Numbered from the stretch's first letter, positions 8,535 through 16,473 are shown. The stretch: 64,000 nucleotides of DNA from Halorubrum sp. DM2 (GCF_901686465.1 NZ_LR594487.1:2927773-2991772); one strand, 5' to 3'. Notes: generated by a model from the letters alone, not told the origin. Numbers and translations are program-made.

Positions 8535-8634
8535 CCCGACCGACCGCCGCCCGTTTCCCTCCTCTCCTTCCCTCTCTCCTTCCCCCCTCTCCCGACTCTC
8601 GGAGTCCGAGACCGACCCGGCGCTCCCGGTGACG

Positions 8635-8642
8635 TTTATAAC
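8635..8642 (+). promoter_or_regulatory. TATA box of the AI-2E-type permease gene
   Basis: TTTATAAC lies 22-29 nt before the ATG at 8664. This spacing is diagnostic of leaderless haloarchaeal transcripts. Confidence 0.65.
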
Positions 8643-8663
8643 CCGCCGGAGACACAGACGCCC

Positions 8664-9680
8664 ATGAACCGCGGGCAATCGTTCCTCCTGCTTCTGATGG
8701 GCGCGGTCGCGCTCCTGACGCTCTTCGTCATCCTCCCGTTTATCGAGTACGTGATCGCCTCGGCGATCCTCGCGTTCGTCCTCTACCCGTTCCACCGGCG
8801 GCTGACCCGCCGGCTCCAAACGCGGGTCTCGAAGCGGTTCGGCGAGATGCTCTCGGCGCTGACGCTCATCCTCTCTGCTATCGTCGCCGTGATCCTCCCG
8901 CTCGCGTACATCACGTGGGTGTTCGTCCGCGATCTCACCGCGATCGCCGCCGGCGACACGACGATCGACGTGGCGGCGATCGAAGCCGAGATCGCGGCGC
9001 TGACCGGGCAGAACCCGGAGATCGGTGAGACACTCCAGACCGTCGGGCAGCAGCTCGCCCAAACGCTGTTCGGCGGCTTCAGCGGTATCCTCACGACGGC
9101 GGTCCGCGCCTCGGTCGGGCTGTCGCTCGCGCTGTTTTTAGTCTACTACGCGCTCATCGACGGCCCGGCGTTCGTCAAGTGGATCCGCGCGGCGAGCCCG
9201 CTGCCGTCGGACGTCACCGCCGACCTCGTCGAGCGCGTCAACGTGATGACGCGCGGCGTCGTCATCGGGCACATCGTCGTCGCGCTGCTTCAGGCCTTCA
9301 TCGCCGGGCTGGGGCTGTGGGCTACGGGGATCCCCAACGTGGTGTTCTGGACGTTCGTGATGGCCGTGCTGGCGCTGCTCCCGCTCATCGGCGCGTTCTT
9401 CGTGTGGGGACCGGCGGCCGCGTACCTCGTGATCGTCGACCAGGTGACCGCCGGCGTGTTCCTCGCCGTCTACGGCGTCGCGGTGATCGCGATGGTCGAC
9501 AACTACGCCCGCCCGCTCGTCATCGACCAGCAGGCGCATCTCAATCCCGCGATCATCCTGCTCGGCGTGTTCGGCGGCATCTACTCGGTCGGGTTCACCG
9601 GCCTCTTCGTCGGTCCCATCGTGATCGGCGTGCTCGCGGCCACGCTGGAGACGTTCCGCGAGGACTACGACGCAATCTGA
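8664..9680 (+). CDS. AI-2E family (PerM/TqsA-type) transporter
   Basis: The 338-residue membrane protein has the family layout. Two N-terminal helices (residues 7-45) are followed by a helix near 70-95, a soluble loop (about 100-135), and five or so closely spaced helices from 140 to 330. The segment SVGLSLALFLVYYALIDG and the late GIYSVGFTGLFVGPIVIGVL are characteristic. Family members export small molecules or act as Na+/H+ antiporters; the substrate cannot be read here. The ATG agrees with the TATA box 25 nt upstream. Confidence 0.85.
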   Translation: MNRGQSFLLLLMGAVALLTLFVILPFIEYVIASAILAFVLYPFHRRLTRRLQTRVSKRFGEMLSALTLILSAIVAVILPLAYITWVFVRDLTAIAAGDTTIDVAAIEAEIAALTGQNPEIGETLQTVGQQLAQTLFGGFSGILTTAVRASVGLSLALFLVYYALIDGPAFVKWIRAASPLPSDVTADLVERVNVMTRGVVIGHIVVALLQAFIAGLGLWATGIPNVVFWTFVMAVLALLPLIGAFFVWGPAAAYLVIVDQVTAGVFLAVYGVAVIAMVDNYARPLVIDQQAHLNPAIILLGVFGGIYSVGFTGLFVGPIVIGVLAATLETFREDYDAI

Positions 9681-9729
9681 GACCGGACCCGGCGTGGGGG
9701 TTTACTTCAACGCCCGCCGTACTTCGGCC

Positions 9730-10242
9730 ATGGCAACGACCGCGACCTCCCGGCTACCGGACCGACGCGACGCCCTCCTCATCGCCGCCGCGGCGGTCGG
9801 GGTCAACCTGATCGGCGCGCTCGGCGTCCCGTTCACGACCGCCCGGAGCGCCTGGTTCGCGTCGCTCGAACTCCCGGCGTTCTACCCGCCGAGCTGGGCG
9901 TTCGGCGTCGTCTGGCCGATCCTGTACGCGCTGCTCGGCGCGGCGGCCGCGCTCGTGTACCTCGCCGGCCGCGACGGCGCGGCGTCGGCGCGGTGGGTGC
10001 GGACCGCGCTCGCGCTGTTCGGCGTTCAGCTCGTCGTCAACGTCGCGTGGTCGCCGGTGTTCTGGGGGCTCGAACGCGCCGACCTCGGTCTCGTCGTCCT
10101 CGTCGCCCTCCTTCCCTTGGTCGTCGCGACGATAGTCGCCTTCGATCGCGTCGACCGGCGGGCCGCGGCGCTCGTCGTCCCGTACCTCGCGTGGGTCTGT
10201 TTCGCGACCGCGCTCAACTACGCCATCTGGGCGCTCAACTAG
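9730..10242 (+). CDS. tspO: TspO/MBR-like tryptophan-rich sensory protein
   Basis: The 170-residue protein has five hydrophobic helices and the family signatures ELPAFYPPSWAFGVVWPILY (about 43-62) and NVAWSPVFWGL (about 105-115). TspO proteins bind porphyrins and other tetrapyrroles and influence photosynthetic or stress responses. An in-frame upstream start at 9694 would add 12 basic residues; the start at 9730 (MATTATSRLPD) fits the family better. It converges on the acetyltransferase gene with the two stop codons overlapping by four bases. Confidence 0.88.
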   Translation: MATTATSRLPDRRDALLIAAAAVGVNLIGALGVPFTTARSAWFASLELPAFYPPSWAFGVVWPILYALLGAAAALVYLAGRDGAASARWVRTALALFGVQLVVNVAWSPVFWGLERADLGLVVLVALLPLVVATIVAFDRVDRRAAALVVPYLAWVCFATALNYAIWALN

Positions 10243-10877
10243 CGCGGATCCTCGCTTCCCGTCCCATCCGCGTCGACCGCCGGCGGGCCGCGTTCCAGTC
10301 GCTCGGCGACGAACCGACGCTCGGCGCGGCTCAGTTCCGCGTCCGTCTCGCGGAACGCCGCCATTCCGTCGCGATATCGCTCGGGGTCGACGCGGGCGGG
10401 CGTCGCGGCCGGCCGCGCCAGTTCCAGTTCGGCGAGTCCGGTCCGCTCGCCGGTGTATCCGAAGCCGCACTTGTGGCACGCCTCGTAGGCGAACGGGTTG
10501 TTCACGGCGATCTTTACTCGGTCAAACCCGTCGGCGGCCAGATCGGCGACCGTCTCGTCGATCAGCCGCGGCCCGATTCCCTCGCCGCGCCGAGCGGCAT
10601 GGACCGTGACGTACCGGAGCCGGCAGCAGTCGGGGTCGGTCCGGTCGGGCGAGAAGGAGACGGCCGCGATCACGTCCGTCTCGAACGCTTCGGGATCGAC
10701 CGTGTCCGGCAGCGACTCGCTCGGCGTCCAATCGGGCGCGGCCGGGCCCCTGTCCGGCGTCCGGATCACCGACTTGCCCGGCGCGCCGACGACGAACTTC
10801 CCGGCGTACGCGAACGCCCGGTAGTCGAGCCGCAGGGTCGCGCCCTCGCCGGGGCGACACACGAGCGCGTACTCCAT
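10239..10877 (-). CDS. GNAT-family N-acetyltransferase
   Basis: The 212-residue protein carries a GNAT fold in its centre: LRYVTVHAARRGEGIGPRLI (about 88-106) is the acetyl-CoA binding strand and P-loop (RRGEGIG). NNPFAYEACHKCGFGYTG is the usual following segment, in which the Cys pair CHKC is unusual. The C-terminal 60 residues are helical and acidic. The substrate is unknown. Its stop overlaps the tspO stop by four bases, and it is divergent from the methyltransferase at 10949. Confidence 0.8.
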   Translation of the reverse strand: MEYALVCRPGEGATLRLDYRAFAYAGKFVVGAPGKSVIRTPDRGPAAPDWTPSESLPDTVDPEAFETDVIAAVSFSPDRTDPDCCRLRYVTVHAARRGEGIGPRLIDETVADLAADGFDRVKIAVNNPFAYEACHKCGFGYTGERTGLAELELARPAATPARVDPERYRDGMAAFRETDAELSRAERRFVAERLERGPPAVDADGTGSEDPR

Positions 10878-10948
10878 GGCCGTCGTACGGGGGCGAGCCC
10901 CTAAACGGGGTCGGTGGCCCTTTGTCCGTCGCGGGACTCCTTCCGCCC

Positions 10949-11524
10949 ATGTACGGACTCGGCGACGTGGCGTTCTTCGACCGCGTGGCCCCGCTGTACG
11001 ACCTCGCGATGCCGCCGGCGGACGGCGCGGCGCTGGCCGCCGGCCTCGACCACGCGACGCGTCCGATCGAGCGCCTCCTCGACGTCGGCGGGGGGTCGGG
11101 ACGGGCGGCGGCCGCGCTGACCGGCCCGGAGATCACGGTCGTCGACGCCTCCGTCGAGATGCTCTCGCGGGCGCGTCGCGTCCGCGGGCTCGACGGTCTC
11201 GCAGCCGACGCGGGGCGGCTGCCGTTCCGAGACGCGAGCGTCGACGCGGTGACCGTCGTCGACGCGTTCCACCACCTGCCGGACCACGAGGCCGCGCTCG
11301 CGGAGGCGGCCCGCGTACTCGCGCCCGGCGGCGCGCTCGTCGTCCGCGAGTTCGACCCCGACCATCCGCTGGGGCGACTCCTCGTCGCCGGCGAACACGC
11401 GATCGGCATGGACTCGCGGTTCCTGACTCCGGACGACCTCGCGGCCGCGATGGACGCCGTCGGCCTCGATCCCCGCATCGTCGACCGCGGATTCGGCTAC
11501 ACGGTCGCCGGGGTTCGGCGGTGA
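10949..11524 (+). CDS. Class I SAM-dependent methyltransferase (UbiE/MenG-like)
   Basis: The 191-residue protein begins MYGLGDVAFFDRVAPLYDLA, the usual UbiE-like entry helix. SAM-binding motif I is LLDVGGGSGRAAAAL at about 43-57. The acidic residue VVDASVEML, the motif IV-like DAVTVVDAFHHLPD and VLAPGGALVVREFDP follow in order. Haloarchaeal relatives are annotated as menaquinone or unspecified small-molecule methyltransferases, and the substrate is not evident. The start at 10949 is favoured over an upstream TTG. Repeat copy A follows 40 bases after the stop. Confidence 0.85.
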   Translation: MYGLGDVAFFDRVAPLYDLAMPPADGAALAAGLDHATRPIERLLDVGGGSGRAAAALTGPEITVVDASVEMLSRARRVRGLDGLAADAGRLPFRDASVDAVTVVDAFHHLPDHEAALAEAARVLAPGGALVVREFDPDHPLGRLLVAGEHAIGMDSRFLTPDDLAAAMDAVGLDPRIVDRGFGYTVAGVRR

Positions 11525-12007
11525 CCGGTCGGTACAGCGGGAGAAACGACCGATCTGTGGTACCGTGGCGCGTGCCTGCGAGCGGTCGCCACCGGCGACC
11601 GCGAAGCAGCACCGCGCGAGGGAGTCGGTCGCCGAAGCGAAGCGGAGGCGACCGACGAGGCTGGGGAGGCGTGAGGCTGTGCGGGGCGGGACTCGAAGGG
11701 GCAGCCGGGAGGCCGGCAGAGGGGACGTAAGCACCGCAGCGAAGGAGCGAGTGAAACGAGCGACTGAGCGAGGAGCACAGCGAGCGTCTGCCGGCCTCCC
11801 GGCTGGGGCTTCGGCGGTCTCAGTCGGAACGTCGGTGGCGACTATATCGTAGCGAACGGCTGGACCTTCGCCGGTAGTCGTGTCGATCAGCAGTTCATAA
11901 ATCCCACTTGAACGACCGGCCGCTTAACTCGTTCTCGCGTCCGAGCGGACAGTTCCAACGGCGTCTCCAAATACGAAAGTCGGCCTCGGTGAATTCGACC
12001 GTCCGCC
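11525..12007. other. 483-bp intergenic region between convergent genes
   Basis: It holds repeat copy A (11565-11814) and then about 190 bases of lower GC content. The latter includes a minus-strand GGGATTTATGAAC at about 11896-11908 that could be a TATA-like element for a small RNA. No convincing protein gene is present; the open frames across the repeat are the low-complexity Arg/Ser type. Confidence 0.6.
11565..11814 (-). repeat. Structured intergenic repeat, copy A (inverted orientation)
   Basis: This is the reverse complement of the core shared with copies B and C. It has three inverted repeats. The inner one is GCGGTCGCC/GGCGACCGC (11582-11590, 11594-11602). The middle is GTCGGTCGCC/GGCGACCGAC (11624-11633, 11647-11656). 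The long one is an 18-bp perfect pair, AGCCGGGAGGCCGGCAGA (11703-11720) with its complement at 11787-11804. Between the arms lie conserved blocks such as GCACCGCAGCGAAGGAGCGA. The element sits between convergent gene ends. Confidence 0.85.
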
Positions 12008-13444
12008 TCAGTCCTGCGTTCGACCCTGCGGCTCCGCACCGCGAGTCGGGTCCGCCGAACTCTCCTCGTGACCGTCGCCATGATCGTGATCGTGGTCGCC
12101 GTGGTCGTGGGCGTCGTTCGCCCCCGTCTCACCGAGCACCTCGGCCCCCTCGCCGTCGATCATGTCCATGTTCTTCAGGTTGTCGCGCTCCTCGAAGTCC
12201 TCGACGGCCGCCATCACGTCCTCCTGCGTGATCGTCATCCGGTCCTCCGTGAGCGCGCCGAGGACGGCCTCCCGGAGCACCATGCGGAGGTCAGAGCCGG
12301 TGAGTCCGCTCGTCCGGTCGGCGACCTCCTCGGGGTCGAAGTCGGCGATCTTCATCTCCTTCGTCACCACGCGGAGGATGTCGGCGCGCATGTCTCGGTC
12401 CGGCTTGGGGAAGTTGACGATCTCGTCGAACCGCCGCCACGCGGCGGCGTCGAGCTGGTCCGGGTGGTTCGTCGCGCCGATGAGGAGCACCTCGTCGCGG
12501 ACCAAAGACACCTCGTCGATCGACTTCAGCAGGGTGTTGACCGCGCGTTTCAGCGCCGCGTGTTCGTCCGAGCGGCGGGTCTTCGCCACCGAGTCGAACT
12601 CGTCGATGAAGAGGATGCACGGCGAGAGCCGCTTGGCGACCTCGAAGCTCTTCTCGACGTTCTTCGACGTCTCGCCGAGGTACTGGCTCGTGATCATCGA
12701 GAGTTTGACCTCGACGAACGGGAGCCCGAGCTCGTGAGCGAGCGCGCGCGACACGGTCGTCTTCCCGGTGCCCGGCGGGCCGACGAACAGCAGCTTCCCG
12801 ATCTCGCGGAGACCGATCTCCGCGAGGTACTCGCGGTGTTCGATCGCCTTGACGATCTTCTGGATCTCGCCCTCCTGATCGCCGGTCAACACGAGGTCGG
12901 CCAGCGTCGTCTCGATCTCCTCGGGCGCGCGGACGTTGACCAGATCGAGCATCTCCGCGTCCTCGTCCTCGTCGAAGTACTCGCCGAGGAGCGCGTCGAT
13001 CCAGACGCGGTCGGCCTGAATGGGTCGGACGTCGGCTCTGGCCTCCTCGTGGCTCACGGGAGCCGTCAGCTCGTCCGCGGCCTCCAGCGCGGCGACGATC
13101 GTCGGGTTCCCGGCGATCCGGTCGTCGTCCGCGCGGTCGCGGTACCACTCCAAGCCCATCGCCGGCTGGGTCAGCGAGATCTCGCCGGAGAACTCCGTGC
13201 GTTGGGTGAAGAGGAGGTCGGAGACCGCCTCCCACGGCCGTTCGACCCCCGTCGCGGTACGGGTGGTCTCGTCGGTCGCCTTCAGCGGCCGCTCCACGCC
13301 GCCGGGGGCGTCCTCGGCGGCGTCGGCCGACCAGAACACCTGCCGGAAGCGGGGCGGCAGGTCGTTCTCGTCGAGGTCGCGGTCCTGCGTGTAGAAGTGC
13401 GTCGTCAACACGAACTCGACGACGTCGAGCGCCGGGTTACTCAT
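12008..13444 (-). CDS. AAA+ ATPase with His-rich C-terminal tail
   Basis: The 478-residue protein has a family-specific N-terminal domain (1-180), then one AAA+ module. Walker A is GPPGTGKT at 222-229, Walker B ILFIDEFD at 277-284, sensor 1 IGATNHPDQLD at 322-332 and an arginine-finger pair RRFD at 337-340, followed by a lid helix domain. It resembles the haloarchaeal CDC48/FtsH-like AAA proteins without a protease domain, so remodelling of an unknown substrate is likely. The last 35 residues contain HDHGDHDHDHGDGH, a probable metal-binding tail. A TATA-like CTTAACC lies about 30 nt upstream. Confidence 0.85.
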   Translation of the reverse strand: MSNPALDVVEFVLTTHFYTQDRDLDENDLPPRFRQVFWSADAAEDAPGGVERPLKATDETTRTATGVERPWEAVSDLLFTQRTEFSGEISLTQPAMGLEWYRDRADDDRIAGNPTIVAALEAADELTAPVSHEEARADVRPIQADRVWIDALLGEYFDEDEDAEMLDLVNVRAPEEIETTLADLVLTGDQEGEIQKIVKAIEHREYLAEIGLREIGKLLFVGPPGTGKTTVSRALAHELGLPFVEVKLSMITSQYLGETSKNVEKSFEVAKRLSPCILFIDEFDSVAKTRRSDEHAALKRAVNTLLKSIDEVSLVRDEVLLIGATNHPDQLDAAAWRRFDEIVNFPKPDRDMRADILRVVTKEMKIADFDPEEVADRTSGLTGSDLRMVLREAVLGALTEDRMTITQEDVMAAVEDFEERDNLKNMDMIDGEGAEVLGETGANDAHDHGDHDHDHGDGHEESSADPTRGAEPQGRTQD

Positions 13445-13565
13445 CCGCGCGAAGTAGCGCCGGGACGCGGTTAAGAGCGTCGAAGCGCCGGCGGCTCATC
13501 GGCGTGACGGCGGAGTCGCGCGCGGGCCCCGCGACAGACGTGGCCGACCGATCGCCGTATCGAAC

Positions 13566-13575
13566 CCTTATTAGC
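13566..13575 (+). promoter_or_regulatory. TATA box of idi
   Basis: CCTTATTAGC is centred about 27 nt before the ATG at 13598, which supports that start and a leaderless transcript. Confidence 0.55.
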
Positions 13576-13597
13576 CCTGGTCCGCGACGTAACGCGC

Positions 13598-14212
13598 ATG
13601 AGTTCCGAAGACGCGACCGCGTCGGGCGACCCCGCCGGCGACGGCGCGGCAGAGACCGGCGACACGGGCGACACGGACCACGAGAACGCGCTTCAGGACG
13701 TTATCGCCGTCGACCCCGACGACGTCGCGCAGGGCACGGTGAACCGGCTCGACGCGCATACGGGCGACGGGATCCGTCACCGCGCGTTCACCTGCCTCGT
13801 CTTCGACCGGGACGGCCGGATCCTGCTGGCCCAGCGCGCGCCCGACAAGCGCCTGTGGGACGGTCACTGGGACGGCACGGTCGCCTCTCACCCGGTCGAG
13901 GGGCAGTCGCAGGAGGACGCCACCGAGCAGCGCCTCGAAGAGGAGCTCGGCATCTCGCCCGACCAGTACGACGACCTCCGGGTGACGGACAAGTTCGAGT
14001 ACAAGCGCTACTACCCCAACGAGGGCGTCGAGTGGGAGGTCTGTGCGGTGCTGAAGGTCACCCTCGACGACACCGGCTTGGACCCCGACGACGACGAGAT
14101 CGGCGGCATGCTGTGGGCCGACTACGACCACCTCCACGAGAACCCGGCGCTGTACCGGCAGCTCCGGCTCTGCCCGTGGTTCGAGATCGCGATGCGGCGC
14201 GACTTCGCCTGA
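13598..14212 (+). CDS. idi: Isopentenyl-diphosphate delta-isomerase, type I (Nudix)
   Basis: The enzyme interconverts IPP and DMAPP for isoprenoid lipid synthesis. The 204-residue protein has a 50-residue acidic N-terminal extension. The Nudix core follows: HRAFTCLVFDRDGRILLAQR (61-80), WDGHWDGTVASHPVEGQ (87-103), the EDATEQRLEEELGI helix and EVCAVLKVTL carrying the catalytic Glu. The position of the catalytic Cys of the E. coli enzyme (VCGHP) is occupied by Ala in TVASHP. Otherwise the family signature is clear. It stands alone, 62 bases before the next gene. Confidence 0.88.
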   Translation: MSSEDATASGDPAGDGAAETGDTGDTDHENALQDVIAVDPDDVAQGTVNRLDAHTGDGIRHRAFTCLVFDRDGRILLAQRAPDKRLWDGHWDGTVASHPVEGQSQEDATEQRLEEELGISPDQYDDLRVTDKFEYKRYYPNEGVEWEVCAVLKVTLDDTGLDPDDDEIGGMLWADYDHLHENPALYRQLRLCPWFEIAMRRDFA

Positions 14213-14273
14213 GCGGCCGGCCGGTTGCGGCCCGAAACGGCGACTTGAAGGCGCTCCCGCGACGCGATCCGGT

Positions 14274-15029
14274 ATGACCGTCGTCGCCCTGCTGGCGAAC
14301 CCGCCCCGCGAGGGGCTCGTCGGAACCGCGCTCGCCGAGTCGACGCCGCTGTCGCCCGCCGAGGCGGCCGACCTCTACGAGGCGCAGTTCCGCGACGCCG
14401 TCCTCGCGGTCGAGCGCTCCGGCGGCGAACTCCTCGTCAACTACCCCGCCGAGGACGAACTCCCTGCCGAGTACCAGACCGAGACGAGCGCGGAGGCGGA
14501 GCTGCGGACGCTCGTCGCGGACACCCTCGGCGGCACCGACGGCGTCCGCTTCGAGCGACAGGTCGGGTCCTCGTTCGGCGCGCGCGCCGGCAACACCGTC
14601 ACGCACCTGCTCCGCGAGGAGGGCGCGGACTCGGTCGCGGTCGTCACGCCGACCGCGCCGCTGCTCTCGCGGACGCTCGTCGACTCGGCGGCGATGAAGC
14701 TGCGGACGACCGAGGTCGTGATCGGGCCGTCGACGGACGGGCGGGCGTACTACGCCGGCTTCACCGAACCGATCGACTTCGACGGGGCGTTCGAAGCCCC
14801 CGCGCTGCCGACGCTCGCCGAGCGCGGCCGCGACGCCGACCGCTCGGTGGACTTCGTGGAGCCGTCGCCCTCGCTGGAGACCGGGGAAGACCTTCTCGAC
14901 GTGGTGCCGATGCTCCGGGCGCGGTTCGCCGCCGAGCGCGTGGTCCCCGATTACGCCGCGGCGTTCGTCCACCAACACGGCCTCGACGTCGTCGTCGAGG
15001 ACGGCGAGCAGCGGTTGGTGCGGGACTGA
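14274..15029 (+). CDS. Probable nucleotide-sugar-transferase-like protein (DUF2064/GT-A-like)
   Basis: The 251-residue soluble protein begins MTVVALLANPPREGLVGTAL. It includes SPAEAADLYEAQFRDAVLAV, then VAVVTPTAPLLSRTLVDSAA and VVIGPSTDGRAYYAGF. This order (LYxAFLxD, SDxP-like segment, GPaxDGGYYL-like loop) is that of the TIGR04282/DUF2064 glycosyltransferase family, with the metal-binding Asp of the P/SDxP loop reading TPTAP, so the catalytic site is degenerate or remodelled. I am fairly sure of the fold, not of activity. The role of the gene between idi and tRNA-Ser is unknown. Confidence 0.55.
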   Translation: MTVVALLANPPREGLVGTALAESTPLSPAEAADLYEAQFRDAVLAVERSGGELLVNYPAEDELPAEYQTETSAEAELRTLVADTLGGTDGVRFERQVGSSFGARAGNTVTHLLREEGADSVAVVTPTAPLLSRTLVDSAAMKLRTTEVVIGPSTDGRAYYAGFTEPIDFDGAFEAPALPTLAERGRDADRSVDFVEPSPSLETGEDLLDVVPMLRARFAAERVVPDYAAAFVHQHGLDVVVEDGEQRLVRD

Positions 15030-15104
15030 GTCGGCTCCCGGCGGTGCGGTCGCGTTCGTCGGATCCGACACGACTTAGTCGGCCGACGCCGAGCAGTCAC
15101 GTGT

Positions 15105-15188
15105 GGTGGGATGGCAGAGTGGCCCATTGCGCCTGCCTTGAAAGCAGGTAGCCTCACGGCTTCCTGGGTTCGAATCCCAGTCCCACCG
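15105..15188 (+). tRNA. tRNA-Ser (anticodon TGA)
   Basis: The acceptor stem GGTGGGA (15105-15111) pairs with TCCCACC (15181-15187), with discriminator G at 15188. The anticodon stem CCTGC/GCAGG encloses loop CTTGAAA with anticodon TGA, reading UCA/UCN codons. A variable arm AGCC-TCAC-GGCT and T arm CTGGG-TTCGAAT-CCCAG are present, as expected for a class II tRNA. The CCA end is not encoded. No intron is seen. Confidence 0.96.
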
Positions 15189-15229
15189 TGACGCGTCGGG
15201 TGCCACCGCGCGCCGCGCGCGACTCGTGC

Positions 15230-15243
15230 GGGATTTGAATCAG
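15230..15243 (+). repeat. 14-bp motif shared by the 3' flanks of both tRNA genes
   Basis: GGGATTTGAATCAG begins 41 nt after the tRNA-Ser 3' end. The identical 14-mer, in the same direction relative to transcription, begins 44 nt after the 3' end of tRNA-Arg (61320-61333, minus strand). Its reverse complement resembles a tRNA T-arm. Role unknown: processing signal, terminator-related or old attachment-site debris. Confidence 0.7.
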
Positions 15244-15395
15244 AGAGAGACCGATCCGCCGCGAAACCGTATATGGTTACTTGTCGTTCTCGTCAGTCGA
15301 TCATAATTACCGTTGTGCTCCGTTCTTCTGGCCCCGGAACCGCAACGACACCGCTAGTCGGCTGAAACCCCCGATAACACTCACGTCTGGTGTCG

Positions 15396-15447
15396 CGTGG
15401 TACCACGTGGCGCATTATCTTTAACAGGTTTCCTGTACATAATAGAA
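15396..15447 (+). promoter_or_regulatory. sod promoter with nested palindromes
   Basis: A 12-bp palindrome CGTGGTACCACG (15396-15407) overlaps an 8-bp palindrome CCACGTGG (15403-15410). A TATA-like TTATCTTTAA follows at 15414-15423, then an inverted repeat ACAGG-TTT-CCTGT (15424-15436). A further half-site GAAACAGGT occurs near 15445-15453. Sites on both sides of the TATA box suggest activator and repressor binding in oxidative or metal response. Confidence 0.5.
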
Positions 15448-15462
15448 ACAGGTGATACAACG

Positions 15463-16062
15463 ATGAGCTACGAACTCGATCCTCTTCCGTACGATTACGA
15501 CGCGCTGGAACCGCACATCTCCGAGCAGGTGCTCGAATGGCATCACGACACCCATCATCAGGGGTACGTCAACGGCTGGAACTCGGCCGAAGAGACGCTC
15601 GAAGAGAACCGTGAGTCCCACGACTTCTCTTCGTCCGGCGGAGCCATCCGCAACGTGACCCACAACTCCTCGGGACACATCCTCCACGACCTGTTCTGGC
15701 AGAACATGTCGCCGGAGGGCGGCGACGAGCCCGAGGGCGCGCTCGCGGACCGCATCGCCGAGGACTTCGGCTCGTACGAGGCCTGGAAGGGCGAGTTCGA
15801 AGCCGCAGCGGGCAATGCGAGCGGCTGGGCGCTTCTGGTGTACGACACGTTCTCGAACCAGCTTCGCAACGTCGTGGTCGACAAACACGACCAGGGCGCT
15901 ATCTGGGGCGGTCACCCGATTCTCGCGCTGGACGTCTGGGAGCACTCCTACTACCACGACTACGGTCCGGCTCGCGGCGAGTTCGTCGACAACTTCTTCG
16001 AGGTCGTCGACTGGAACGAGCCGTCCACGCGGTACGAGCAGGCCGTCGAGCTGTTCGAGTAA
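15463..16062 (+). CDS. sod: Superoxide dismutase (Mn/Fe family)
   Basis: SOD dismutates superoxide to oxygen and peroxide. The 199-residue protein has all four metal ligands. His27 lies in EWHHDTHHQGYV, His75 in GHILHDLFW, and Asp and His in LALDVWEHSYYHDY near 158-170. The C-terminal HDQG segment supplies a Gln in the second shell, as in Mn-type enzymes, so Mn is the likelier metal. The start at 15463 (MSYELDPLPYDY) is the family start; an upstream ATG at 15397 lies within the operator palindromes. No signal peptide, so cytoplasmic. Confidence 0.95.
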   Translation: MSYELDPLPYDYDALEPHISEQVLEWHHDTHHQGYVNGWNSAEETLEENRESHDFSSSGGAIRNVTHNSSGHILHDLFWQNMSPEGGDEPEGALADRIAEDFGSYEAWKGEFEAAAGNASGWALLVYDTFSNQLRNVVVDKHDQGAIWGGHPILALDVWEHSYYHDYGPARGEFVDNFFEVVDWNEPSTRYEQAVELFE

Positions 16063-16063
16063 G

Positions 16064-16106
16064 CGCGTCTCCGGACGCGTTACGCGCGTCGAGATCCGCA
16101 TTTTTT
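16064..16106 (+). terminator. Terminator candidate after sod
   Basis: The hairpin CGCGTC-TCCG-GACGCG (16064-16079) starts two bases after the stop codon, and a run of six T (16101-16106) follows 21 bases later. Archaeal terminators need mainly the T run, so 16100-16106 is the likely release point. Confidence 0.5.
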
Positions 16107-16163
16107 CGTGACGCTTGCCGGGTAGTCGCGACTGTAGAAGTCGCTGACCGACACGAACCGCTG

Positions 16164-16473
16164 CGAAGCCTCGGCCGCTCGGCTGTACGACTCTGTTTCT
16201 GTTTGTAGATAGTCGACCGACACGAGCCACTTCGAAGCCCCAGCCGCGAGGACTCGCGCGGCTCGCTGCGCTCCTCGCTCGCTCACTTCGTTCGCTCCCT
16301 GCGGTCCTTACGTCGCCTGCGGCCTCCTCGCGGCTGCCCCTTCGAGTCCCACCCCGCACAGCACCTCTTACCTCCCCAGCCTCGTCAGTCGCCTCCGCGT
16401 TGCTCCGGCGACTGACTCCCTCGCGCGGCGCTCCTCGCGCCCTGCGGGGCGCTCGGAGGCGCGCGCCACCGCA
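16164..16473 (+). repeat. Structured intergenic repeat, copy B
   Basis: A 5' module beginning CGAAGCCTCGGCCGCTCGG (16164) is followed 69 bp later by the core, which starts CGAAGCCCCAGCCG (16233). Inverted repeats are AGCCGCGAGG/CCTCGCGGCT (16242-16251, 16326-16335), GTCAGTCGCC/GGCGACTGAC (16384-16393, 16407-16416) and GCGCCC/GGGCGC (16437-16442, 16447-16452). The arm sequences differ from copies A and C but pair within the copy. The unpaired CTGCCCCTTCGAGTCCC is nearly identical in all three. Confidence 0.85.

Noticed and set aside
10922-10948. Upstream TTG start for the methyltransferase
   Set aside because: It adds nine residues (VAGLLPP-like) with no family match; the ATG at 10949 gives the standard UbiE-like N terminus.
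11565-11814. Short open frames across the repeat copies encoding RRGSR/SEERGAQRA-like peptides
   Set aside because: They appear in all three copies only because the repeat is GC-rich and stop-poor. Composition is Arg/Ser/Ala low complexity, unlike the acidic proteome, and base changes follow hairpin pairing rather than codons.
11887-12132. 81-codon minus-strand frame with Arg/Thr-rich sequence overlapping the AAA ATPase 3' end
   Set aside because: It shares the DNA of the His-rich tail of the ATPase in another frame and has no family features. The Thr/Ile run is the frame-shifted reading of the His/Asp repeat.
15105-15188. Possible intron or CCA end in tRNA-Ser
   Set aside because: All stems pair without insertion and the sequence after the discriminator is GTGACG, so CCA is not encoded.
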